Positions 41,392 through 48,123 of a stretch of DNA of 48,123 nt are shown here, in pieces (within the stretch, counting starts at the first letter, position 1; the number at the start of each line of letters is the position of its first letter). The stretch spans positions 1-48,123 of the forward strand of contig JAFRIQ010000043.1 in assembly GCA_017432725.1 (NCBI GenBank), read 5' to 3'. The notes below the pieces were generated by a model, which saw nothing but the letters and a program-made list of their open reading frames with translations, was not told the DNA's origin and searched no databases. Made by a program: the position numbers and the translations under genes. Source of the DNA: Bacillota bacterium. GTDB taxonomy: Bacteria; Bacillota; Clostridia; Peptostreptococcales; Anaerovoracaceae.

Positions 41392-42453
41392 CTACACGAC
41401 CACCCTTATCTTTCCGTCAGTGTGTTCAAAGTATTTATTGAGTTCATAGGGCGAATATATGCCCTGGTCTGTCACCACGCCCGTCACCAGTTCCGGCGGC
41501 GTTATATCGAAGGCGGGATAATATCCCTTAACGCCTTCCTGGGCGGTCCTCACGCCCATGGCCTGAAGGGTGAACTCCCCGTCTCTCATCTCTATCTCTA
41601 TGGTATCCACCGTAGGATGCCCACCGTCGGGAGCTCCCGTAACGTAATAGGGAACTCCGAAGTGTTTTGCCACTATGGCCGTATTGCAGGTCCCCACTTT
41701 ATTGACCACGTATCCGTCGCAGCATATGGCGTCGGCAGCCGTGGTGAACACGTCTATGCCTTCGTTCTTCATTACGAAGGCGGGCATGCCGTCGCTTATG
41801 ACCGTAACGTCAAAGCCCATATCGGAGCATACGCTGGCCGTGAGCCTTGCCCCCTGGAAATAGGGCCTGGTCTCCGGGCAGTAGAGCTTTATCTCCTTGC
41901 CCCTTCTAAGGCACTCTTTGAGCATCATCCCCACTATGGTCTCGGCGAAGCAGTAGGTCATAACGTGTCCGTTATCCGGGAATTTATCCACCAGATATTT
42001 CGCTATCTTTCCTATCTGGGCGTAGCGCTCGTCGTTGAGCTCGTAGGTCTTCTCCACTATAGCGTCCCAAGGTTTCCTGCCTTCTTCCATTGCTTTGAAG
42101 GCAGCGTCCAGGCATTCCCTGCAGAGAAGGCTCATCCTCTTCGCCGTGGTAGGCCTTGCGTTGGATATGGTATACGCGGCTTCCGTGAGGAAGGCTTTCT
42201 GCTCCTCTTCGCTTTTGTCCCTGCACTCCCAGGCTGCCAGGGCCATGCCCATGGGACCCGCCGTATAGGGGCCCGCGGACTGGGTGACCATATCGGTCAG
42301 CGCCTGCGCAACCTCAAGGTGGGTCCTGCAGCGAACGAATTCCTTTTTCGCGGGGTAGACGCGCCTGTCGAGGATAAGGACTTCGCCGTCCTCGAATCTC
42401 GCTATATTGTCGTACCTGAGCATGAATGCCAGGCCTTCGTCCTGTCTTGTCAT
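41392..42453 (-). CDS. MtnA/eIF2B-alpha-like sugar-phosphate isomerase
   Basis: The 353-aa protein belongs to the family of S-methyl-5-thioribose-1-phosphate isomerase (MtnA) and ribose-1,5-bisphosphate isomerase. It keeps the family's TYCFAET cysteine region, the TTAADAICCDGYVVNKVGT segment with the catalytic Asp, and GxDITPPELVTG. The substrate is not decided by the sequence. In this setting, amid pentose-1-phosphate enzymes and beside pyk, a role on ribose 1-phosphate derivatives or in methylthioribose salvage is likely. The ATG overlaps pyk's stop (ATGA), showing coupling. Confidence 0.85.
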   Translation of the reverse strand: MTRQDEGLAFMLRYDNIARFEDGEVLILDRRVYPAKKEFVRCRTHLEVAQALTDMVTQSAGPYTAGPMGMALAAWECRDKSEEEQKAFLTEAAYTISNARPTTAKRMSLLCRECLDAAFKAMEEGRKPWDAIVEKTYELNDERYAQIGKIAKYLVDKFPDNGHVMTYCFAETIVGMMLKECLRRGKEIKLYCPETRPYFQGARLTASVCSDMGFDVTVISDGMPAFVMKNEGIDVFTTAADAICCDGYVVNKVGTCNTAIVAKHFGVPYYVTGAPDGGHPTVDTIEIEMRDGEFTLQAMGVRTAQEGVKGYYPAFDITPPELVTGVVTDQGIYSPYELNKYFEHTDGKIRVVV

Positions 42454-43868
42454 GGTATTATGTCCGCGTGTATTAATTTGGTGCCGCCTTCAGTATTGGT
42501 GATGCCTCCTGTGAGGACCACCACGTCACCGCTCTTTGCAAAGCCTTCTTCGGCTATTATGCCTCTGGCTCTTAAGATCAGGTCTTCAAGATCCAGGAAC
42601 TGCCTTACCTTGAGGGGAATCACGTTCCAGTACATGTTGAGCTGCCTGTAGGTCTTCTCCCTGCAGGTCATCCCTATGATGGGCATGGGGCAGCGGTTCC
42701 TCGATACCATCCTTGCTGTATCTCCGCTCATGGTGCTGGACACTATGCAGACGGCTTTTGTGTCTATGGCCAGCTGACCCGCGGAGTGGGAAAGGGCGTC
42801 CGTAAGGTCCGCTATGTCGAATTCAGCGTTGGCGAAACGCTTCTCGTAATCTATGTGCTTTTCCGCGTCTATGGCTATGAGAGCCATGGCCTGTACTGCC
42901 TGCACGGGATATTTTCCTGCGGCCGTCTCTCCGGAGAGCATGATGCAGGAAGATCCGTCGAACACAGCGTTGGCAACGTCGGATATCTCAGCCCTGGTGG
43001 GACGGGGCTTTTCTATCATGGATTCCAGCATCTCCGTAGCAGTGATGCTGACAGCGCCCTTCTTCTGGCAGAGATGTATGAGCCTCTTCTGTATTGCGGG
43101 AAGCTCAGTATACGGTATCTCCACTCCAAGATCTCCTCTGGCGACCATGAGACCTTCGCAGTGGTCAAGTATATCTTCCGCATTGTCTACACCGGAGCGG
43201 TTCTCGATCTTTGCTATGAGCTGTATGCCCTTTCCCCCGTGTTCCTCGAGGAAATTCCGGAGGTCTATTATGTTCTGGCTGTTGGAAACGAAGGAGCAGG
43301 CTACGAAATCCACGTCGTTTTCTATACCGAAAAGAAGGTCCGCCTTGTCCTGCTCGCTGAGGTACACCTGCTTCAGGACCTTGCCCGGGAAACTCATGGA
43401 TTTCCTGTCGGAGAGCTTGCCGCCTATGACGGCGGTGCAGTTGATGCAGACTCCTTCGATGGAATCCACTCTGAAGTTCACGAGTCCGTCGTTTACCAGT
43501 ATGGTATCTCCGGCTTCCAGTTCCCTGCAAAGCTCGGGATAGGATACGCTGACGCCCTTTTCGCTTCCCTGTCTTTCATCGCACCAGAAAGTGAAGTGCG
43601 CTCCGTCGGGTATCACCACCGAACCGTTCTCGAAGGTCCTGATACGGTACTCGGGGCCCTTGGTATCCAGCATTATAGCGATGGGCACTCCCATCTCTTC
43701 CCTGACCTTCTTGACCAGGTCTATGGTATGCTGCTGGCTTTCGTGGGTACCGTGAGAGAAGTTGAGTCTCGCCACGTCCATACCGTTTTCGATGAGGCCT
43801 CTTAAGACCTCTTCCGAGTCCGTCGAAGGACCCATGGTGCATATGATCTTTGTCTTGTTGTAAAGCAT
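42450..43868 (-). CDS. pyk: Pyruvate kinase
   Basis: The 472-aa enzyme begins with TKIICTMGPSTDS and has VARLNFSHG, MLDTKGPEYR, IAKIENRSGVDN, MVARGDLGVEIP and ATEMLESMI, all standard. It makes pyruvate and ATP from phosphoenolpyruvate and ADP. It has no extra C-terminal domain. The ATG at 43868 is preferred to an upstream one at 43937, which lies at a TACAAT -10 box. The leader carries a small hairpin AAGCGC-GAG-GCGCTT. Its overlap with the MtnA-like gene links glycolysis with pentose use. Confidence 0.96.
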   Translation of the reverse strand: MLYNKTKIICTMGPSTDSEEVLRGLIENGMDVARLNFSHGTHESQQHTIDLVKKVREEMGVPIAIMLDTKGPEYRIRTFENGSVVIPDGAHFTFWCDERQGSEKGVSVSYPELCRELEAGDTILVNDGLVNFRVDSIEGVCINCTAVIGGKLSDRKSMSFPGKVLKQVYLSEQDKADLLFGIENDVDFVACSFVSNSQNIIDLRNFLEEHGGKGIQLIAKIENRSGVDNAEDILDHCEGLMVARGDLGVEIPYTELPAIQKRLIHLCQKKGAVSITATEMLESMIEKPRPTRAEISDVANAVFDGSSCIMLSGETAAGKYPVQAVQAMALIAIDAEKHIDYEKRFANAEFDIADLTDALSHSAGQLAIDTKAVCIVSSTMSGDTARMVSRNRCPMPIIGMTCREKTYRQLNMYWNVIPLKVRQFLDLEDLILRARGIIAEEGFAKSGDVVVLTGGITNTEGGTKLIHADIIP

Positions 43869-43995
43869 ATTATCTCTTGTCTGCAGTCTCCTAAGCGCCT
43901 CGCGCTTTTTGCAGCTCCTTTCATATCCGCTACCCATAATTGTATATCATCGAATAAAAATCGGCAAACCAAAACCAGTGGTCTGCCGACGTATT

Positions 43996-44625
43996 TCATT
44001 TTTCGAAATGTGCCTTTTTGCCGCCGTAGGAAAGGCCTTTTGCCCTTCTCTTTTTCGCGGTCTTCTTTTTCATCACCGAGTATCCGTAAGTGCCCAGGCG
44101 CCTGGACTTGAGCCCGAAATATTCTCCGTGGACGTAGGCCACCAGCCCCGCTTCATCAAGGGCAAGCCTTCCGCTTTCCTTCATAAGCTCTTCCGCAGCG
44201 TGTACGGCCACTATCTCGGCCAGATACATATCGTGGGATCCCAGGCGCTTCACCTCTACTACCTTACACTCTATGTTCACCGGCGACTCTTCTATGAGGG
44301 GACAGGAGACCTTATCGGCTTTCGCTTTGGTAAGGTGCATGGTTTCGAATTTATCTTCGTCTTTCCCGCTGGTGCTGCCGCAGTGATCCATGGCGAATAC
44401 CAGATCCTCGTTTACCAGGTTTATGACGAACTCTCCCGACTTTTCAATGATGTCGTGGGAATACCTTTCAGGCCTCACGCTCACGTAGGTCATAGGGGGT
44501 TTCGAATTCACTATGCCCGTCCACGCTATGGTTATTATGTTGCTGTTTTCCATATCGCCGCAGCTGACCATCACAGCCGGTATGGGGGAAAGCATCTCGC
44601 CCGCCTTCATCTTTATCTTTTTCAT
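43996..44625 (-). CDS. Flavin reductase family (FMN-binding) protein
   Basis: The 209-aa protein starts at the ATG at 44625 after AAGGAG. The family's FMN site appears in VMVSCGDMENSNIITIAWTGIVNSKPPMTYVSVRPERYS-like wording (cited in part) and GEFVINL, followed by a dimerisation region (HDMYLAEIVAVH). It ends in a short basic tail. These proteins bind FMN and often supply reduced flavin or act in redox defence. No partner gene is beside it; the right flank is the IS605 element. Family call is good, role unknown. Confidence 0.88.
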   Translation of the reverse strand: MKKIKMKAGEMLSPIPAVMVSCGDMENSNIITIAWTGIVNSKPPMTYVSVRPERYSHDIIEKSGEFVINLVNEDLVFAMDHCGSTSGKDEDKFETMHLTKAKADKVSCPLIEESPVNIECKVVEVKRLGSHDMYLAEIVAVHAAEELMKESGRLALDEAGLVAYVHGEYFGLKSRRLGTYGYSVMKKKTAKKRRAKGLSYGGKKAHFEK

Positions 44626-44666
44626 AACGATTCTCCTTGAGACCCCTCTATAAAACCAGCAGAATA

Positions 44667-44703
44667 CCACGTCCATAGGAGCAACCGCACCGCATGGGCG
44701 TGG
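44667..44703. repeat. Left-end hairpin of IS605-type element
   Basis: CCACGTCCAT ... ATGGGCGTGG forms a ten-base stem (one T-G wobble). The sequence CCATAGGAGC and CGCACCGCATGGG recur in the right-end hairpin at 46675-46710 with matched base changes in the stem. Confidence 0.85.
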
Positions 44704-44715
44704 GTGAATGCTGTA

Positions 44716-45132
44716 TTACTGAGCTTGTATGTATTCCCTCACATTAGACAAACTGTTCTCACTTACCGTACATACGAAGTAACTGTCTGACCAGAACAGA
44801 GGTTTCCAATAGTATTCCTTTAACAGAGTATCTGCATAGTACTTCCTTGCAAATCTTGCAGTCTTAGTCTTAACAACATTTACAAGCTCTCCGGGCGCCG
44901 TGAAAGGATCTGTCTCAAACAATATGTGTATATGATCCGCTTCTCCGTTCATCTCCAGTATCACAAGGCCCCTCTCTTTGAATATGTCTCTTATGATACT
45001 GTATACAAGAGCCTTCACCGGTCCTGTCAGGACCGGATGCCTGTATTTTGTCACAAGTACCATATGGTATTGTAACAGAAAACAGCTGTGACGGTTAGTG
45101 TAATAGCTTTGTCCCTTGATTTTCTTAAACAT
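44716..45132 (-). CDS. tnpA: IS200/IS605 TnpA, Y1 HUH transposase
   Basis: The 138-aa protein (ATG at 45132 after AGGAA; an upstream ATG at 45153 would add seven residues) has the single-strand transposase motifs: the HUH pair in DHIHILFE and the catalytic tyrosine in VREYIQAQ. It cuts and rejoins the top strand at the hairpin ends. Length and motifs are intact. Confidence 0.93.
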   Translation of the reverse strand: MFKKIKGQSYYTNRHSCFLLQYHMVLVTKYRHPVLTGPVKALVYSIIRDIFKERGLVILEMNGEADHIHILFETDPFTAPGELVNVVKTKTARFARKYYADTLLKEYYWKPLFWSDSYFVCTVSENSLSNVREYIQAQ

Positions 45133-45167
45133 ATGTTCGTTTTTCCTGTACATCCATTATGTATCGT

Positions 45168-45175
45168 GATATAAT
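45168..45175 (+). promoter_or_regulatory. tnpB promoter (extended -10)
   Basis: TG-A-TATAAT (TGATATAAT) at 45167-45175 predicts a start at about 45182, right at the AGGA ribosome site before the ATG at 45193. Confidence 0.6.
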
Positions 45176-45192
45176 TGTATAGGATAAATGAA

Positions 45193-46599
45193 ATGATTTC
45201 AAGGAACTTCACCCATAATATGTACTGCACCGGAAGAAACATCGTCGATAAGAATAAGGATACCGAGCTTTACTTTGCGCTCGATTCTTTTTCCCGTCTT
45301 GCAAAGAATCTTTCCAACGCAGCCATATACCGGTTAAGACAGAACTTCACTTCAAGAGGGAAAGACGTACTTTCACCAAACCAAAAAGAGATACTGTCTG
45401 AGATCGATCTTGTCGTCACAGCTTTAGACCGTCCAAGGCCAAAGGCTGTGATATCATATCCCTTCCTTGAAAAGATGATGCGCCTTACGGAAAATCCCGA
45501 CTTCTTCTCGGGGCTTCCCATGCAGACTGCCCAATACATCCTTAAAGATAAGGTAAACGACTTTAAGAACTGGCTTTCCGCACTAAGGTCATACCATGCC
45601 GACCCTAAAGGCTATACCGGAAAGCCCAAGATGCCCGGATATATACGCAGGGAGCAGCGCTTCTTTACCATCACCAACCAGGACTGTGTGATAAACAGGT
45701 CCGAAGGCCGTACTTACCTTAAGTTCCCCAAAACGAAGGCAAAGCTCAAGATACAGGAGCTTCCTCATGACGCAAAACTCAAGGAAGTGAAGGTCATTCC
45801 GTATTACGGCACTTTTGAGATCCTCTACACCTATGAAACAAAGGAAGAGGCGCCTGCAGACGATCTTTCAAACAGCGCCGGCCTTGATATCGGAGTCGAT
45901 AACATCGCAGCCATAGCGGTGAGCAACGGATCATCCCTGCTCATCAAGGGCGGTGCTTTCAAGTCCGAAAACCGCCGGTTCAACATGCAAAGAGCAAAGT
46001 ATATTTCCATCCTTACTAAGGGCCATGAAACAAGGCATGTCCCTGCCACAAGGATGCTCTGTTCCCTGTCAAAGAACAGAGCCTTATTCTTGCTTGATGC
46101 ATGTCACCAGGTGAGCTGCCGCATCGTCTCCTACTGTCTTGAAAACAAGATATCGACTCTGTATATCGGCAGGAACAGGTACTGGAAGCAAAGGAGCAAT
46201 TTAGGGAAAACAAATAACCAAAGCTTCGTTCAGATACCCTTCGATATGCTGACCAAACAGATCGTGTATAAAGCCGAAAGAAAAGGTATCAGAGTCATCA
46301 TGCAGGAAGAGTCATACACTTCGAAAGCCTCGTTCCTTGACAATGACTATATGCCCGTCTTCGGCGTCGATGACGGCGAAGCTCATTTCTCCGGAAAACG
46401 CCTAAAGCGCGGCCTTTACAGATCTTCAGACGGTACTGTCGTAAATGCGGATATCAACGCTGCAGCAAACATTTTAAGAAAGGCATCGCAGGATGCCTTT
46501 AAGGAAGTTCCCTCTGCTGACTTCCTTAAAAACCCTCAGGTGATTTATTTCGCTGACCTGCATAAACGTAATGCCGTAGAAGGCATAGCGGCTGAGTGA
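45193..46599 (+). CDS. tnpB: TnpB-family RNA-guided nuclease with non-standard RuvC-II and no zinc ribbon
   Basis: The 468-aa protein (ATG at 45193 after AGGA) has the RuvC-I motif GLDIGVDN with its Asp and the C-terminal NADINAA with the RuvC-III Asp. The usual RuvC-II Glu strand reads LYIGRNRYWKQ, without Glu; a Glu pair occurs further on in QEESYTSKASF. No CxxC zinc ribbon is seen, where the remnant at 7643 has one. This corresponds to the TnpB group with an altered RuvC arrangement known from published classification. Activity as an omegaRNA-guided nuclease is plausible but not certain. Confidence 0.88.
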   Translation: MISRNFTHNMYCTGRNIVDKNKDTELYFALDSFSRLAKNLSNAAIYRLRQNFTSRGKDVLSPNQKEILSEIDLVVTALDRPRPKAVISYPFLEKMMRLTENPDFFSGLPMQTAQYILKDKVNDFKNWLSALRSYHADPKGYTGKPKMPGYIRREQRFFTITNQDCVINRSEGRTYLKFPKTKAKLKIQELPHDAKLKEVKVIPYYGTFEILYTYETKEEAPADDLSNSAGLDIGVDNIAAIAVSNGSSLLIKGGAFKSENRRFNMQRAKYISILTKGHETRHVPATRMLCSLSKNRALFLLDACHQVSCRIVSYCLENKISTLYIGRNRYWKQRSNLGKTNNQSFVQIPFDMLTKQIVYKAERKGIRVIMQEESYTSKASFLDNDYMPVFGVDDGEAHFSGKRLKRGLYRSSDGTVVNADINAAANILRKASQDAFKEVPSADFLKNPQVIYFADLHKRNAVEGIAAE

Positions 46600-46674
46600 A
46601 CAGCCTTGGTCGGCACGGACAGCCATTAGTACTATGGTTAGAAATACGTAAGTGTCTCAGGCTGCCTAAAGATA

Positions 46675-46710
46675 CCACTTCCATAGGAGCTACGCACCGC
46701 ATGGGAGTGG
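46675..46710. repeat. Right-end hairpin of IS605-type element
   Basis: CCACTTCCAT ... ATGGGAGTGG forms the same stem as the left end, with C-G replaced by T-A at the fifth pair (CCACG/CGTGG versus CCACT/AGTGG). Between tnpB and this point (46600-46674) the omegaRNA scaffold is expected. Confidence 0.85.
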
Positions 46711-46752
46711 AGTCTTCATTATATCTGAAACCTATGGCTTTTGTCACCGACA

Positions 46753-46785
46753 CAAAAAGACCGCCCGCATAAAGCGGACGGTCTT
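46753..46785 (-). terminator. Terminator of the xpaC-like gene
   Basis: AAGACCG-C-CCGC / GCGG-A-CGGTCTT with an ATAAA loop is followed on the minus strand by TTTTTGTG. Confidence 0.85.
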
Positions 46786-46814
46786 CGTCTTTGATACTTT
46801 TCGGACTGCAGATG

Positions 46815-47678
46815 CTACTCTACGGTCTCCTTGACTGCTTCCTTTACTTCCGTAAAGAATTCGGTCGCGTCTTTCACTGTCTCTTCGGCAGTTTCCTTCG
46901 TCGCGGCGGATACGTTGTCGACGAAAGCCTTCGTCTCTTCCACTGCGTTTACGGCGGCATCTTCTATGACCTCGGCCTCGGCAAGGATCTGTTCCTCCGT
47001 AGCCTTTCCTACGGTAAAGTCTTCCGCGATCTTGGCGAAGCTGTCGTCTACCAGTCCGTCGCGCTTGAGGGCGATGGAGAGGGATTTCATCTCCACCGTA
47101 AGATCGAGCTTGTCGTCTTCGAAAAGATTGTCGTAAAGCTTTACCAGGGCGCCCTTGATCTCCTCGAGATTCTTCTTGAGCTTTTCGGGCGTGCTTCCGA
47201 TATCGGTGCCGCTGTCCTGGAGCTTGATGAACTTGCTCTCGATCTCAGCCACGCTGGAGGTGTAATAGTTGATGACACGTCTTCCCGTCTGGAAATCGGT
47301 GGCATCGTTCTTGAGATAGTTGAGTATCTTCTCGGATGACGCGCAGATCTCGGTGAAATCGTTTCGGATCTTCGGATCGTTGATCCTTACGGAATTGATC
47401 CTTATCTTGTTCAGCAGGGATTTGGTATCCTCTATGGCCTTCTTCTGCTCATAGGTAAGGGCCTTCTTTTCACCCTCGGCAGGCTGCTCGCCCTCCTTTT
47501 CTCCCGACTTGAGTCCGGAGATTATGATGGCCACGAGAAGCACCGCGAAGCCTATGAGAGCTACCCAGGCAAGAATGCCGAAAAGTCCGGCAAGCACCGG
47601 GATCAGGTTCTTAAGAAGCCAGAATGCGAGGACAAGCGCCAGTATCGCGCCGAGTCCGCCTTTTCTTCTACTGCTCAT
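46815..47678 (-). CDS. XpaC-family (5-bromo-4-chloroindolyl phosphate hydrolysis) membrane protein
   Basis: The 287-aa protein (ATG at 47678, eight bases after GGAGGG) has two hydrophobic segments (about 10-50), then a long helical, charged region and a C-terminal tail rich in Glu, Ala, Lys and Val. This is the pattern of XpaC-type proteins, commonly adjacent to TelA. It follows telA after 18 bases. The name reflects an old phenotype; the role is thought to be in toxic anion or stress resistance with TelA, but this is not established. Confidence 0.72.
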   Translation of the reverse strand: MSSRRKGGLGAILALVLAFWLLKNLIPVLAGLFGILAWVALIGFAVLLVAIIISGLKSGEKEGEQPAEGEKKALTYEQKKAIEDTKSLLNKIRINSVRINDPKIRNDFTEICASSEKILNYLKNDATDFQTGRRVINYYTSSVAEIESKFIKLQDSGTDIGSTPEKLKKNLEEIKGALVKLYDNLFEDDKLDLTVEMKSLSIALKRDGLVDDSFAKIAEDFTVGKATEEQILAEAEVIEDAAVNAVEETKAFVDNVSAATKETAEETVKDATEFFTEVKEAVKETVE

Positions 47679-47696
47679 ATACAAAGCCCTCCTTGA

Positions 47697-48123
47697 TTAG
47701 GCTTTTACCTCTTCTACGAGTCCGGAATTCTGACCGCTCTTGGTCATGGAGAGAAGTTTCTCTCTCAGTTCGTTCTCGATCTTTGCGAGAGCAGCTTCTG
47801 CCTCGACTCTCTTTGCGTGTCCTTCTTCCTGGATGGCGAGAACTTCGTCGAGAGTAGCCATGAGCTGTTCGTTGGTGTATCTTACTGTTTCAAGATCGAC
47901 TATGGCGCGCTCGGATTCCTTTGCGATCTCAACTGCTCCGGTGTGAAGAGTCTCAGCGTTCTTCTTGAGGAGCTCGTTGGTTGCTTCCGTCACAGCGCTC
48001 TGGGCTGCAACTGCCTGCTCGTGCTGCAAATCCGCGAGATGCGAGCCTCCCAGCGCGAGGCAGCGGCGGTCGTCAGCATGGCATTGGATGAGATTCACAG
48101 TGCGTTTCAGGAGGTCCGCGATG
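47697..48123 (-). CDS. TelA/KlaA-family toxic anion resistance protein (C-terminal part)
   Basis: The last roughly 110 residues match TelA: VTEATNELLKKNAETL, VEIAKESERAIVDLETV, LMATLDEVLAIQEEG and the AEAALAKIENELREKLL coiled coil. The first gene of a telA-xpaC pair. The frame is open to the window edge, but residues encoded above about 48025 no longer look like TelA and lie in GC-richer sequence, so the true gene may be interrupted there (see findings). The start codon is not in the window. Confidence 0.75.
   Translation of the reverse strand, partial: IADLLKRTVNLIQCHADDRRCLALGGSHLADLQHEQAVAAQSAVTEATNELLKKNAETLHTGAVEIAKESERAIVDLETVRYTNEQLMATLDEVLAIQEEGHAKRVEAEAALAKIENELREKLLSMTKSGQNSGLVEEVKA

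Larger units (their letters stand above)
44667..46710. mobile_element. Complete IS200/IS605-family element (tnpA and tnpB divergent)
   Basis: Between two homologous end hairpins in the same orientation lie a Y1 transposase gene (minus) and a TnpB gene (plus), the divergent arrangement known from IS605. Both genes look intact. Exact tips, which lie a few to tens of bases beyond the hairpins, cannot be fixed without an empty site. Confidence 0.88.

Noticed and set aside
41350-42651. 433-codon open frame on the plus strand across the MtnA-like gene
   Set aside because: Antisense shadow; the minus-strand gene has the conserved isomerase motifs and is coupled to pyk.
43893-43907. Hairpin AAGCGC-CTC-GCGCTT followed by TTTTT on the plus strand as a terminator
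   Set aside because: No plus-strand gene ends there; on the minus strand it lies in the pyk leader and has no T-run after it. It is kept only as a leader hairpin.
47740-48098. GTG at 48098 as the real start of the TelA-like protein
   Set aside because: The segment just after it does not resemble TelA, the frame stays open to the window edge, and TelA proteins are far longer.
1-48123. CRISPR array
   Set aside because: No set of regularly spaced direct repeats was seen; repeats found are hairpin ends, protein repeats or palindromic operators.

Overview
The window looks like a chromosomal segment of an anaerobic member of the Bacillota, class Clostridia, probably gut- or rumen-associated. This is inferred from the HrcA/CIRCE-controlled Hsp20, Shine-Dalgarno sequences of the GGAGG type, a BMP-type nucleoside ABC transporter of the Bacillus yufNOPQ type, corrinoid-methyltransferase-like (URO-D fold) proteins, a dockerin-bearing subtilase, and frequent ATA and AGG codons. 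No rRNA, tRNA or CRISPR array was seen. The exact genus cannot be told from the sequence alone.

Layout. 1-3243 (minus): a translationally coupled TerB-C protein, BrxD-like ATPase and Lhr-like helicase module, read from a promoter that appears to give a leaderless mRNA. 3343-7513: a membrane-anchored type B carboxylesterase, a polytopic YdcF-domain protein and a ketopantoate-reductase family enzyme. 7529-8011: the 3' remnant of a TnpB element with its right end. 8014-11409 (minus): a lipoprotein, a second polytopic YdcF-domain protein, a metallo-hydrolase and a TetR regulator, divergent from the Na+/proline symporter putP. 13104-16811: sirtuin, YegP-like protein, M18 aminopeptidase and psuG.

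16946-19789 holds two tandem modules, each an URO-D-fold protein followed by a tiny gene (41 and 46 codons). The two tiny products share a KYP(D/E)G motif. I regard this as the best candidate for an undescribed system in the window. It is followed by a structured RNA that folds like 6S RNA (19892-20107) and by hsp20 with a CIRCE operator.

20792-28461 (minus) is a two-gene surface unit: a 1932-aa secreted subtilase with two dockerin-like modules, and immediately downstream a single-pass membrane protein whose N-terminal domain looks cohesin-like. A membrane-tethered protease is a plausible outcome.

28631-43868 is a nucleoside uptake and catabolism region. BMP lipoprotein, ABC ATPase and two permeases import nucleosides; udp, tdk and punA act on them; deoC, deoB, cdd, an MtnA/eIF2B-like sugar-phosphate isomerase and pyruvate kinase carry the (deoxy)ribose phosphate towards glycolysis. 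A divergent MATE exporter sits in the middle. An E2-like acyltransferase with an altered active-site motif follows punA.

43996-46710: a flavin reductase and a complete IS605-type element (tnpA and tnpB divergent) with covarying end hairpins. 46815-48123: XpaC-family protein and the end of a TelA-family gene; the last 100 bases or so look like a different, GC-richer coding sequence on the other strand, possibly a junction artefact. All functions are inferred from motif recognition by eye; no database search was run.
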